From assembly GCA_035222895.1 (NCBI GenBank), contig JAVYIG010000610.1, positions 434,001 to 498,000 on the forward strand: a stretch of DNA of 64,000 bases, written 5' to 3'. This DNA comes from Strongylocentrotus droebachiensis. Taxonomy: Eukaryota; Echinodermata; Echinoidea; Camarodonta; Strongylocentrotidae. Below, piece after piece: positions 1-10,389 of the stretch; the stretch's first letter is position 1; each line of letters opens with the position of its first letter. The notes under the pieces were generated by a model. It did no database searches and was not told the origin of the DNA. It worked only from the letters and a program-made list of their open reading frames with translations. A program made the translations under genes and the position numbers.

Positions 1-855
1 TCTCCCTGGCTCCTGGTTGCCCATAGGTATATCTCTTTGACCTTCCCTTCTTCTACCAAGTCTCCCTGGCTCCTGGTTGCCCATAGGTATATCTCTTTGA
101 CCTTCCCTTCTTCTACCAAGTCTTCCTGGCTCCTGGTTGCCCATAGGTATATCTCTTTGACCTTCCCTTCTTCTATCAAGTCTCCCTGGCTCCTGGTTGC
201 CCATAGGTATATCTCTTTGACCTTCCCTTCTTCTATCAAGTCTCCCTGGCTCCTGGTTGCCCATAGGTATATCTCTTTGACCTTCCCTTCTTCTATCAAG
301 TCTCCCTGGCTCCCGGTTGACCCTGTGTATATCTATTTGACCTTCCCTTCTTCTACCAAGTCTCCCTGGCTCCCGGTTGACCCTGTGTATATCTCTTTGA
401 CCTTCCCTTCTTCTATCAAGTCTCCCTGGCTCCTGGTTGCCCATAGGTATATCTCTTAGACCTTCCCTTCTTCTACCAAGTCTCCCTGGCTCCTGGTTGC
501 CCATAGGTATATCTCTTTGACCTTCCCTTCTTCTACCAAGTCTCCCTGGCTCCTGGTTGCCCATACCTATATCTCTTTGACCTTCCCTTCTTCTACCAAA
601 TCTCCCTGGCTCCTGGTTGCCCATAGGTATATCTCTTTGACCTTCCCTTCTTCTACCAAGTCTCCCTGGCTCCTGGTTGCCCATAGGTATATCTCTTTGA
701 CCTTCCCTTCTTCTACCAAGTCTCCCTGGCTCCTGGTTGCCCATAGGTATATCTCTTTGACCTTCCCTTCTTCTGTCAAGTCTCCCTGGCTCCTGGTTGC
801 CCATAGGTATATCTCTTTGACCTTCCCTTCTTCTACCAAGTCTCCTTGGTTCGTG
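1..855 (-). repeat. 60-bp coding minisatellite inside ORF1
   Basis: About 14 head-to-tail 60-bp units, nearly identical, beginning at base 1 and therefore continuing to the left. Units at 301-420 carry a distinct variant (cccggttgaccctgtg) also found in the distal part of the array at 51,360-52,770. The period is a multiple of three, so each unit adds exactly 20 residues, and other frames on both strands also stay open. Confidence 0.97.
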
Positions 856-1287
856 CTGCCTGCCCGTGCCTATATCATTGAGGACTTCTATTACATCATA
901 TCCATGCTTTTCTTTTTTCTTCCAGTAATCTAACTTATCTTTATCAGCCCAAACCCACTGGGTTTTCCCTTTAGTTACTGCACTGGCATGACGCCGGAGA
1001 TCTCTCAGACAAACTTGCTCTCCTAACGTCTCCATGACCAATTTCTTGTGCTTTGCCACACTTCCCTTACCTAAACGAATAGAGAATTCACGTTTAGGAT
1101 TAAACCGTGCCAGCTCTGTGTTCAGCTTTGATCGTATTTTACTTTGAACAGTTTCACTGTTCTGCGTTGCAAAAATCTCCGCCATGTAACAGCTATCCCG
1201 AGATTCCGGGGGGTAGCGGTCCCTGGGGAACTCTCTCAAAGAAATGCAGTGTATCTGTGGATCTACTATTGCTACTTGGCGTGCCAT
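1..1287 (-). CDS. ORF1: unknown N-terminal domain plus 20-residue tandem repeats; partial, runs off left edge
   Basis: Reading leftward from the ATG at 1285-1287 the frame stays open for all 429 codons to base 1, so the 3' end lies outside the window. Residues 1 to about 140 form a domain shared with two other minus-strand ORFs here (22,536-23,003 and 51,339-53,210). It begins MARQVAIVDPQIHCISL and contains REFSIRLGKGSVAKHK, VTKGKTQWVWADKD and GYDVIEVLNDIG. I do not recognise the domain. From about residue 148 the protein is a 20-residue repeat near GQRDIPMGNQEPGRLGRRRE, about 14 copies to the edge, Arg/Glu/Gly-rich and probably disordered. No signal peptide or membrane segment is visible. 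The start is chosen because all three paralogs begin M-A-(R/S)-Q-V-A, with homology continuing into the 5' flank. It probably has a single exon. Absence of stops in three diverged copies suggests it is, or recently was, protein-coding. Confidence 0.68.
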   Translation of the reverse strand, partial: MARQVAIVDPQIHCISLREFPRDRYPPESRDSCYMAEIFATQNSETVQSKIRSKLNTELARFNPKREFSIRLGKGSVAKHKKLVMETLGEQVCLRDLRRHASAVTKGKTQWVWADKDKLDYWKKKEKHGYDVIEVLNDIGTGRQHEPRRLGRRREGQRDIPMGNQEPGRLDRRREGQRDIPMGNQEPGRLGRRREGQRDIPMGNQEPGRLGRRREGQRDIPMGNQEPGRFGRRREGQRDIGMGNQEPGRLGRRREGQRDIPMGNQEPGRLGRRREGLRDIPMGNQEPGRLDRRREGQRDIHRVNREPGRLGRRREGQIDIHRVNREPGRLDRRREGQRDIPMGNQEPGRLDRRREGQRDIPMGNQEPGRLDRRREGQRDIPMGNQEPGRLGRRREGQRDIPMGNQEPGRLGRRREGQRDIPMGNQEPGR

Positions 1288-1383
1288 ATCGCTGTGAAAT
1301 TGAAATTATATAATTAAAGTTGATTTAGATTGTTAATTAGAGAGTTATGCTTGTTAATGATTGTATATTTGAATATTCAACCT

Positions 1384-1567
1384 CGTTTTCACTGGCTGCC
1401 TGCTGTAGCAATGAACAAAGTTGACAAAAGACTTAACTCCATCGCGTTGACGATCAGTCATGCATCAAGTCTTTCGTCTTCTTTATGCATGGCTGATCGT
1501 CAAAGAAACGGACTTGAAGTCTTTTGTCAAGTCTGTCTGTTGCTACGGCAGGCAGCCAGTGAAAACG
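1384..1567. repeat. Hairpin MITE-like inverted repeat
   Basis: The left arm starts cgttttcactggctgcctgc and the right arm ends in its near-perfect complement, gcaggcagccagtgaaaacg. A second inner pair (gacgatcagtcatgcat / atgcatggctgatcgtc) makes the 184-bp piece close to one large palindrome. A degraded relative lies at 21,383-21,498. The flanks do not define a target duplication. Confidence 0.75.
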
Positions 1568-3010
1568 ATTTTGTTTAATCAAATTATGGAAATGCAAACA
1601 TTACTTTAAGCAAACAGAACTTTGTTATTCCTGATTGAGGTGTAATAGGAAAGGGCAGAAAATGAACTTTCTAGAAATGTGATTTTCTCTTTGAAATTCA
1701 GATACCGCTGAATTTTTTGGTTTTCTCTCTTCCAATTGTTTTTAATCACTCATGCGTGAAATATGCATAATATGAGTTGCATCAAATGAAAGAGGAGGAT
1801 CTAGGAGGAGCTTTACAAATATGTGTCATTTATTTATTATAATTGTGATTAAATTATGATAAAACATCAATAATTCTGGGTTATGTTTTTTCTGTATATT
1901 ATGACAATTTAATTACATTTTAGGCGAATGTAAATTGTCATAAAGCAATGAATTGGCTTTTTATACCATTCCAGACATTTAATTGTTGAAATATTTTTAA
2001 AAGCCTGTCGTATGTCTTATTTTCATGGAAAAACGGTGGGGAAAATTCAAAAATGGTTGAGTGAGGGTGTCGCAAAGTGACACCTTCAAAGAAAACCATA
2101 ACTATCTTTGTAGTTTGAGAATTTTTTCAGGAATTGTTTGCATGTTAGAGGGTAACTTGAGTACAGTAGAAGGAATATAATAAGTAGCATTTCATACACA
2201 AATTATACAGTTTTTTAAACAACCTTCAACAATGTTACTGAGTCACTTTAATACAAGGGTTGGATTGCCCTTTAAGCTTTTGTCCAAAATTGTTTTGAAC
2301 AATTATTATTTTGAACGATTAGACCGAGGTTTAAGTTGCCTGTTGTGAGACATGATTTGAGACCCAGGGTCGGGTTTAACTGAGTGAGGCCTAATTTGAC
2401 TAGTGCAAACTATTATTGTCTTCAAAACTTTAATAGTAGATGCTGACATTTAGCATTATACTTTATTATTTGTCTTTTATGAACTTAATGAGTCGTTGAG
2501 ATTCTGCAAAATATCAAGACGCCACGTAGTGAAATTCATCATTGCATTTGTGGCATTTGAGTTAATTTCCTGCCACAAAAATGGCCTTTGAACTAAAGTT
2601 AAAAATAAATTGTAGTTTCATAATACTAGAAGATAGTGATGAAAACTGTTTTAATCCTTACATGGAATATGAAATAGTGTGATAGTGGTGGTTATTTACC
2701 TGACAGCTAAAAAAGCAATAAATGCTTGTTAGTAAGCAACCGATAAATTACCTATTCTGCATTTTTTCCACATTAAAATCATGTATGATAAAGGTGGTGT
2801 GTTAATACTCATTTAGAGCAAATGTTATCTAAAATATGGGCTTTTAATGAAAAGCAAAAATGCTTTTACTGCATGATACCAGACAGTGTTTGTGGAAGAA
2901 ATTATGGAGAAAATGAATTTGTATCAATAAATTAATTCCTGAAAGTAGTATGAATAAAAGATTCCAACTCCTTCAATATTTATAATTGTTTCATTTCTTG
3001 TTCTTTTCAG
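1568..3010. other. AT-rich non-coding stretch between ORF1 and the first PLPP exon
   Basis: I see no gene here. The left part (about 1,570-1,850) matches 21,500-21,760 of the next unit, and the part after about 2,480 matches 53,320-53,420 upstream of the third-unit exon. This supports a shared ancestral unit. It is probably the tail of a PLPP intron, since the exon at 3,011 has an acceptor directly before it. Confidence 0.6.
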
Positions 3011-3068
3011 ATTATCATTTCCATCAGGACACGCATCTTCTGCATTCTACTTCTTCACATACTGGGTT
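3011..3068 (+). CDS. PLPP: PLPP (lipid phosphate phosphatase) exon with catalytic C2 motif, unit 1
   Basis: A 58-bp exon between a pyrimidine-rich tract ending ttttcag and the donor gtaagtat. Its first base completes an upstream codon and the rest reads LSFPSGHASSAFYFFTYWV. The PSGH core is conserved motif 2 of the PAP2/LPP family; its histidine is the proton donor in dephosphorylation of lipid phosphates such as LPA, S1P and phosphatidate at the outer membrane face. The following FYFFTYWV starts a membrane segment. The exon ends in phase 0, matching the exon at 5,937. An identical exon lies at 56,115. The upstream exons carrying motif 1 are not in the window to the left, so this is the third-last coding exon of a gene whose 5' end I cannot see. 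Confidence 0.93.
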
Positions 3069-5936
3069 GTAAGTATATCCCAATTTTTATTACAGCAGCT
3101 CTGTTCATACGGTACAGTCGCAGTTTTCAAGTTAACCTTACGTTTGCGAAACCTTCACATTATATACAACAATCCACTTACAATTAATGGTGAGGGTTCA
3201 CACACGACTGAAACAAAGCATTCATTGTTTTAAACTATAAGCAGGGAAATCATTCATTTTAACTACAAGCTGGCGTAACCATCAAAGTTGATTATTTCCG
3301 GCCACACAGCACACATTTTACTAACCTTAAAGTAGAATAAAAGTCGCTCATGATTTTTAACTTCAAGTATACTTATAGTTTTTAACTACAAGTGCGTCCG
3401 CAAGGTCCCTAACAAGATAACGTTGAAGTTTAAAACCACAACCTAAACTTAAAGTTAACGAACTGTCGTCTTAACCTAACTACTGAAACCTGCTATTTCC
3501 ACTACCTGTATAGAAAGACCACCTGTCCATGAGGACCACAATCTTTTGTTCCCCTTAATCAGAGTTTCTCAGTGAAACATCATGCACTATAGAAAGGGTC
3601 TGCTTCATTTGTATTGTGATTGCATTTTCTTGAATAATTTTTATGAAAATCAAACATAGCATTGAAAAAAACAAGAATTAATGCTGATTCACATGACAAA
3701 TCTTACCTTAAAATCAGCTGGACTGTAAACTCTGATGGAGTGTAAATCTTGTGATGCTCAGAAAGACTTGCTTCCAAAGAAAATGACAATCTTTCTACTC
3801 AGTCAGGAGCAAGATGACTGAAATGAAAGAACCGTTCATGGACTGTGTTAATATGACATACACATGACCCAAATATGCACACGTGATTGGTCGGTTCAAA
3901 ATATAAAAGCAAGAAAATTTATATGAAAGGACCGTCAATGAACTGTGTTAATAACCCAAATACGCAATCGTGATTGGTGGGTTGATTAGAAAATAATATT
4001 TCCAACAATTTACCTGGTACTTTGATGATAACGGACTAGCCTTTTGGAGAAAATATGTATAAATGCTGATTCTCATGACAAATCTTACCTTCGAATCAGT
4101 TGGATTATAATGTGTTCCAGTCTATGACTTCAAACCCTCTGATGTAGTATGAATCTTGTGATGCTCAGAAAGACTTGCTTCCAAAGAAAATGACAATCTT
4201 TCTACTCAGTCAGGAGCAAGATGACTGAAATGAAAGAACCGTTTATAAACTGTGTTAATATGACATACACATAACCCAAGTACGCAATCGTTATTGGTAA
4301 GTTCAAAATATAACAGCAAGAAAATTTAAATGAAAGGACCGTGAACTGTGCTAATAACCCAAATGCGCAATCGTGATTGGTGGGTTGATTAGACAATAAT
4401 ATTTCCAACAATTCAGCTGGTACTTTGATGATAACGGACTAGCCTTTTGGAGGAAATATGTATAAATGCTGATTCACATGACAAATCTTACCTTCAAATT
4501 AGTTGTATTATAATGTAATCCAGCTAATAACTTCAAATCCTCTGATGTAGTGTGAATCTTGTGATGCTCAGAAAGATCTTCCAAAAAAAATGCTGATCTT
4601 TCTACACAGTCAGGAGCAAGAAAACTGAAATGAAAGAACCGTTCATGGACTGTGTTAATATGACATACACATGACCCAAATACGCACACGTGATTGGAAG
4701 GTTCCAAATATAACAGCGAGATAACTGAAATGAAAGAATCGTTAATAAACTGTGTTTATATGACATATACTTGACCCTAAGACGCAATCGTGATTGGTCG
4801 GTTCAACATATGCAACAAATAGAATGTTCTTACGTGTTGGAGAGAGAGAGAGAGAGAGAGAGAACATGCAACAGAGAAATAGGAAAAACAATGGGTGTTT
4901 TACAGCATTGTAAAAATATAAACAGCATGTAGAGGAGGTGAATAGAAACACACTTTAAACAATCGAACAAGAACAGTGGGAATTCCCACTCCCCAGGGAA
5001 GCACAATAGAACCTGATTTTTACTACCAACCTTGAGTCATGTCCAATTTCTGAAGTTATAACATATTTAAACTTTAAAAAATATATAGGAAGAACGAATC
5101 CATGAATGACATTTTTTTTTGCCAGACGTCATTGTGATGTTTAAATCTAAAACACGGGTCACATTTTCAAGTTGCTCTTTTGTAAATGCCATGGAATCTG
5201 CTAATATTTACAGCCTTTCGGAAAGTAGAAATATATTTTTGAAAAAACTAAGCTGTCTTAATGTGTTGGCATTTTAATTAGTTTTTATTACTTTTATTTT
5301 TATTCTTTAAGCAACTAACTAAATGATATTTAATTCTCTGTTAAATTAATTTTGTACGAAGAGGAAATATAATAAGCTATTACCAATTTCTTTATCTTAT
5401 GCATTTCTTTATGGATTTGTAAAAAAATCCAAGGAAGTCAGAGGCGGCCGAGAAGAGAGGATTCTAGAAATGGCGTTTAGATACATACTACATACATGTA
5501 TTGCGCATGCATAATAGCAGTGTACCCCACACACCACATGCATGCAACGTACACCGGAAGTATGAAAGTCCCAGAAGTGGCTCAAAATTACCTCCAAGGA
5601 TCGCACATCTTGGCATTTGGGGTATTGGCGATAGCGAGAATTATCCTATATGAGAAAGAAAAAAATTCACATGAAATATGAACTGAATTAATCTGTTTAA
5701 CACAAAGAAATGTCTTCCGTAGCCACAAAAAAGTTTACAGTTTGATTTGATGAATGGTTACGATGCATGAAGAGAAAAAAATATAATAATGTAATAGTAA
5801 TGTAGTTGTTGTTGGAAATAAAAATACTTGATGGAAGTAATATTAATTGACAGAATTCACCCCTGCCTCTACGAAATAAAGATAATAAAACAATTTTTCA
5901 ATGATTATCGTTTAGAAGTATGTCTAATCATTTCAG
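3069..5936 (+). other. Intron between the C2 and C3 exons, unit 1
   Basis: Bounded by a consensus donor (gtaagtat) and the acceptor at 5,934-5,936. It holds a diverged tandem repeat (separate entry), a (GA) run at 4,842-4,862, and an old copy of an 'ACCTGT...AAAGACCAC' repeat at about 3,490-3,605. No reading frame in it looks like a gene. Confidence 0.75.
3720..4830. repeat. Diverged tandem repeat of about 400 bp within the intron
   Basis: Three units marked by tctactcagtcaggagcaag near 3,797, 4,205 and 4,605, each followed by 'gaaagaaccgtt(c/t)at' and by acacgtgattgg or a variant. Related units recur at 23,780, 27,740, 57,670, 58,080 and 58,910, always in the equivalent intron of the other units. 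Confidence 0.85.
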
Positions 5937-6119
5937 ATTTATCTTCAAGCACGAATGATACCAGAAGTATTTGGAGATACCCTACTCAGGCCTTTCCTGC
6001 AGTTAGCCGGTGCCCTGGCGGCCATCTTGGTTGGTCTCTCTAGAGTATCAGACTACAAGCACCACTGGAGCGACGTCTTCGCTGGCAGCGTCCTGGGTCT
6101 AGTTGTAGCCATCTTAGTG
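5937..6119 (+). CDS. PLPP: PLPP exon with catalytic C3 motif, unit 1
   Basis: A 183-bp, 61-codon, phase-0 exon between acceptor atttcag and donor gtatgtt. It opens [13 protein letters not shown], continues through a hydrophobic stretch ([13 protein letters not shown]), then [17 protein letters not shown] and the hydrophobic [24 protein letters not shown] is LPP motif 3; in this family its second histidine is the nucleophile that forms the phospho-enzyme, with the aspartate supporting it. The layout (membrane segment, motif 3 on the outer face, membrane segment) and exon length fit animal PLPP genes. The exon joins in frame to those at 3,011 and 6,688. All motif residues are present, so this copy looks functional. 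Confidence 0.95.
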
Positions 6120-6687
6120 GTATGTTAATTACCTTTGTTTGAAGTCTTTTGTTCAAGTTACTCTTCCAAGTTTAATCCAACCTTAATTCCAACAATTTTT
6201 TTTTTCTTCATCTTTATTACCATATTGTACTTGTCATACCTGTTCGTTTTGGTTGCCTATTGTATATTTACTGTATTTATAACTGTATTGTATAATTTGT
6301 AAACATGTTCAGTTTTGGTCCTTGGACCTTTGGATCATGTATATTTATATGTCTTTTTAAACCGAAATAAATAAATAAATAAATAAATAAAGTTGAATTT
6401 GATGGGAGCAGGTAAATAAGAAAATCAGATTGGTCAAACAATGGGAAATTTATGAGATTGTAAGAATCCATGCATGCCCTAATTTACTCACAAGTTGCTT
6501 CTATGTTAATTGAGAGTGTAGCTAAACTTGTAAAAGTATTTTCGCAAGTACTTTTTGAAGCTCATATTTTGAATACAGTAAAGTTCCATAGAAACCTCAT
6601 AGCAAACAAAGCAATTTTGTTAGTGTGATATGGTATGCTTTAAGTGCACATTAAAGAGTTTTTCTCATTTTTTTCATTTTTCTCAAG
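6120..6687 (+). other. Short intron before the last PLPP exon, unit 1
   Basis: A 568-bp intron with an AATA tandem run near 6,365-6,390. It contains the site tgctttaagtgcac (about 6,639-6,652), empty here but occupied by different insertions in units 2 and 3, so it serves as the empty-site reference. Confidence 0.85.
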
Positions 6688-6849
6688 GCGGTCTTTGTGA
6701 GTGACCTTCTTAGGATACCCATCTCAAGGGATTCACGGATTGAGAAGGGGGAGGTGATGCCCCTCTATGGATCAGGTTCGGCCATCAGTGATCAACTCAG
6801 CAGTGATAGTAAGGACCATGCAAACAATGTTGTCACAGCGATAGCCTGA
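6688..6849 (+). CDS. PLPP: PLPP last coding exon, unit 1
   Basis: This 162-bp exon (53 codons and TGA) starts after tctcaag. It reads AVFVSDLLRIPISRDSR, then a hydrophilic tail with EVMPLYGSGSAISDQ and ends NNVVTAIA. AVFVSDLL completes the final membrane segment (vertebrate LPPs have a similar V-Y/F-VSD at this point). The rest is the cytoplasmic C-terminal tail, rich in Ser and Asp, as is usual for the family though its sequence is not conserved. The reading frame follows on from 6,119 without a shift. Confidence 0.93.
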   Translation, partial: AVFVSDLLRIPISRDSRIEKGEVMPLYGSGSAISDQLSSDSKDHANNVVTAIA

Positions 6850-6974
6850 ACTGTGTTCTCTCGACCTCACCCAGGCTCGCTTTAGCACCACCACCGTCTC
6901 CATCATAACATCATCTTCTTCGTCTTAATTGGTGTGTGCCAGTAATGCAGTCCAGACCGATCTCAGTTTGGGGT

Positions 6975-7104
6975 CCTGGATCTCACGGACTAGAGATGGG
7001 AAGGGAGGGAAAGAGAGGGAATATGAGCTAGAAGCAGGAGAGAAAGCAAGAGAATTGAAGAGAAAAGGATAGGGGGGAGACATTGATACATGGAGAGAGA
7101 GGGG

Positions 7105-7135
<31 letters not shown>

Positions 7136-7200
7136 TAAGAGAAAATGAGATAAAAGGATAGAGGAAGAGAGAGAGAGAAGAGGAAGAGTATCAGTAGACC
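6975..7200 (+). repeat. GA-rich microsatellite tract after the PLPP stop codon, unit 1
   Basis: An interrupted (GA)n/(GGA)n run on the plus strand, starting about 125 bp after the stop. The same run sits at the same distance in unit 2 (30,785-30,990) and unit 3 (61,415-61,640), with different lengths. Confidence 0.9.
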
Positions 7201-10200
7201 TTGCACTGAATGGTCTTAACCAAAGGTTTACATCCTGGTCTCTCCATCTGGAACCCCGGGTCTGGACTGCATCACTGGTGGTTTCCTCCACCCAGCGTTG
7301 TCCAATGTGTACCCGGTAACCCTCTTTCAACTAACGATTTCATCACTTACCCGAGCACCGCTCGCTGTCTTGCTCTGCAACAACTCTTGACTAACTTTCA
7401 TCTCAATCTGTTCATCTCGAAGTTGTCTTTGTGTCATCTGTTGTTCCACCATCTGTGAATCTCCAGAAAAGAATCAAGATGGGTCTCTTGTTTTACTTTG
7501 AGGACTAACATCATTTAACACTTCACAGTGATCTCTACAAACACAAGTGATAATGATGTTGCGTTTTGATGTACCATCCAACATTTATATTATGTTCAGA
7601 TATGATGCAGTAAACGGTAGTGTTTTTTTTTAATGATGATTTAAGCAGTTGCAATTTATTTACACATTACAACAAATTGCTGCCATTTACCTCTTCATAT
7701 TTGAATGAGCTTTTAGAGAGATTAACTTTTTCAACCTAATTGTTGTTTACAGGTTGTTTTGTGTAAACTAATATTCTTGTTGCACCACTAGAATTGATGT
7801 GTAATTTACCTTTAAATGATATAAATGTCATGGATTAGGTCAAATTTCCTAGATATGCTATTCAGCAGTAACCTTAATGCTACTTTTGCCACTCCATACC
7901 CAGGAGAGAACGCAAGTGGGCGTGTGTTTAGGATACTTCAAGATGTGTGATTACAGAATAATGTACTTAATCTGTACGTCCTGAAGAATAGCTGTTGGTG
8001 TAATGAGTGTTTCTGTGTTGAAATGAAATAGAGGGCTGCAGACGTGAAAATTAGAAAAGGAAATAGCATGTACATTTAATTGACACAGGATAGATTTAGT
8101 TTAACCCCAGTAAAACTACTTTCAATATCTCTGGTGCTTTTGATTTGTCTTAATTGTTCAGACCACCATATAAAAGGTGCCATCGGATAGAAATGCTATT
8201 TCTGCATTCGTTAATTTTCAGTATATCTTTTTTTCGGCAACTCATTCACATTCTTTAAGATATGTAGCATGAATGTATGTAGTAATGCAACATTAAAGTT
8301 ATCCCCATTTATCAAGAAATGGCAATCAAAGAATACTTTTGCGTTTCATTGATCATTTTCTTTCAAATACTTAATATGCCCCATCGCCCCAAAAGGAAGA
8401 CTTATGTCAGTAATATATTCAAATGCAAACATTTGTAAGGTCTAACGTCTGCTGAACAGTAAAAAAAAAAAGGGGGGGGGGAAAAAGAAGAAGAATATTA
8501 AATGATAGTTGGAATATGGAACACTTAATATTAAGTGTTTTTCAATATGTTGAAAACATTTTTTATTGTGTTATAGAATTAATTTATTATGATGGATATT
8601 CTTTAAAAATAAAGAGTTTTAGGAAGTAATGCAGAAGCTTAGGGAACATGAGATGAAGAGCTCAATGGAGATTAGGATCAATATATTGGAACGGTTATCA
8701 CGTTTGGTGTAAATTTCATGATGAAAATAAAATATTGAAGGCTGCTCACGGTCTTAAATATTTGATTTAAATTGACTCGGAGAGCACTATCAAGCAGCTT
8801 TTTCAACAGAAGTATTGTCACAACTTTTAAAGAAGTAAATTTTGTAATATTTATGTTAGAAATTATTTCATTTTAAAGTATATATTTGGGGTATTTTGTG
8901 ACTACTATTAACTGTTTAATCCTCATTGGATACAGATACCAAACTTACTACTAACACATGGTGTAAAGGACATAACTTGTTTAGTTTATATATTTTGGTT
9001 CAGAATAGGATTCATATTGCCCATGGCATACACGCTGGTGGAATATTAGCCTTTGTATGATATATATCTACCCTTGGGTGGATCAGGAGGGGCGCTCTAG
9101 GGAGTTGCGACTTGGGACCCCCCCCCCTTTTTTTTTGTTATGCCTCTCAGATATTATTTGGAAATTGGAACCCTCTTTTTATGCTTGATTACATTCTTTG
9201 TTCCTTTCTTTTTCTATGTTTTAGTTGTCATGGGGGGACCCCCTCCCCATTCACAAAATCTTGAATAAGCCCCTGCTATATGCATGTACCTAACCTAATA
9301 ACTATTTTATCACTCACCGCCATGTAACATGATGTAATGGTAAAGCATGTAGTATACATTGCATATCACATGGCTACTTAATTGGCTTACATCTCCCCCT
9401 CACATACTTAAGTATTTGTTTACATTGTTTTTCAAATGCTAGTGATGATTGGTATATTCATTCTAAAATATTTCAGAACAAAGTTTCCTGCAGATTTTAT
9501 GATTACCGGTACATTATTATCCCTTTCAATTAAGATTTGGCAGAGCATTACTTCATAGGCCAAGAAAAATTAATACGTCTGTCAACATGCAAATTCATAG
9601 AGGATCTTCTTCATGATATTTAAGATGGACTGCTAGCATCTAAGGAGGCTCTCAAATATTGTCTTGCCGTAACTTCCATCAGTGGAGGTACTGGGTTACT
9701 GTGCCTGAAATACCCTGTAACATGTCCATCAAAAATGTTTTGTAGAGATGACCTTAAAGTACATGTAATTTTCTAGCTCTGATTTGCAACCCTTTAAAGA
9801 ACTTCCGAGATAGTTCATTGAGCCTTCTCTTTTTTCTTTAATATTCCCCCCAAAATACAATTTTTTAATAGAAAGTACTTTCATAAGATAATACATCCAT
9901 GATAATATAATTTCTCATTTTTTTTTTAATTTTTACATCCTTACTGTCACTTTAAAGCTTTCTCTCTAAAGCAAATCATTAATTTTCAAGTTCGAGTGTT
10001 GCAAAGGGTAATGTATTGAGAGGATGCAAATTTTTTTTCCTTTCTCTTTTTTTTTATATATTTTTTTTTTTTACAAATCTTCATTATTTTTGTTGCTTTT
10101 TTGTCCTCCACCTTGTAGGGATGTTATCTGATGAAGACAACAATGGAATAACACACGATGATGGGAACAGGAAAAAAAACTCTGGAAAATATATATCCTG

Positions 10201-10271
10201 TTGATACCTTTCCAATTCGTTTTGTCCCCTAAAACCAGAAACTTTTTGCAAACATTTAGAGATAGGTTTTT

Positions 10272-10389
10272 GAAGAATAGCAACATATACAGACATACTA
10301 TAAAACTTTGCGTCTTGCACGCAAAGTGATTTACTCTGATGGGTGCAAGACAAAAAGCATGGGCATGTCTGTATATGTTGCTATTCTTC
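10272..10389. other. Long hairpin in the 3' tract, unit 1
   Basis: The left arm begins gaagaatagcaacatatac and the right arm ends gtatatgttgctattcttc. Pairing continues inward to gtcttgcac / gtgcaagac, giving arms of about 47 nt and a loop of roughly 25 nt. The unit 2 copy (34,480-34,595) has changed but still pairs. It could be a small inverted-repeat element or a transcribed hairpin. Confidence 0.8.

Noticed and set aside
1..855. CRISPR array appearance of regular repeats
   Set aside because: The 60-bp units are contiguous with no spacers, they code for protein in frame, and the genome is eukaryotic.
5828..6043. 71-codon plus ORF overlapping the C3 exon (and equivalents at 28,310 and 60,023)
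   Set aside because: It reads the PLPP exon in a different frame from the conserved [10 protein letters not shown] frame and includes intron sequence.
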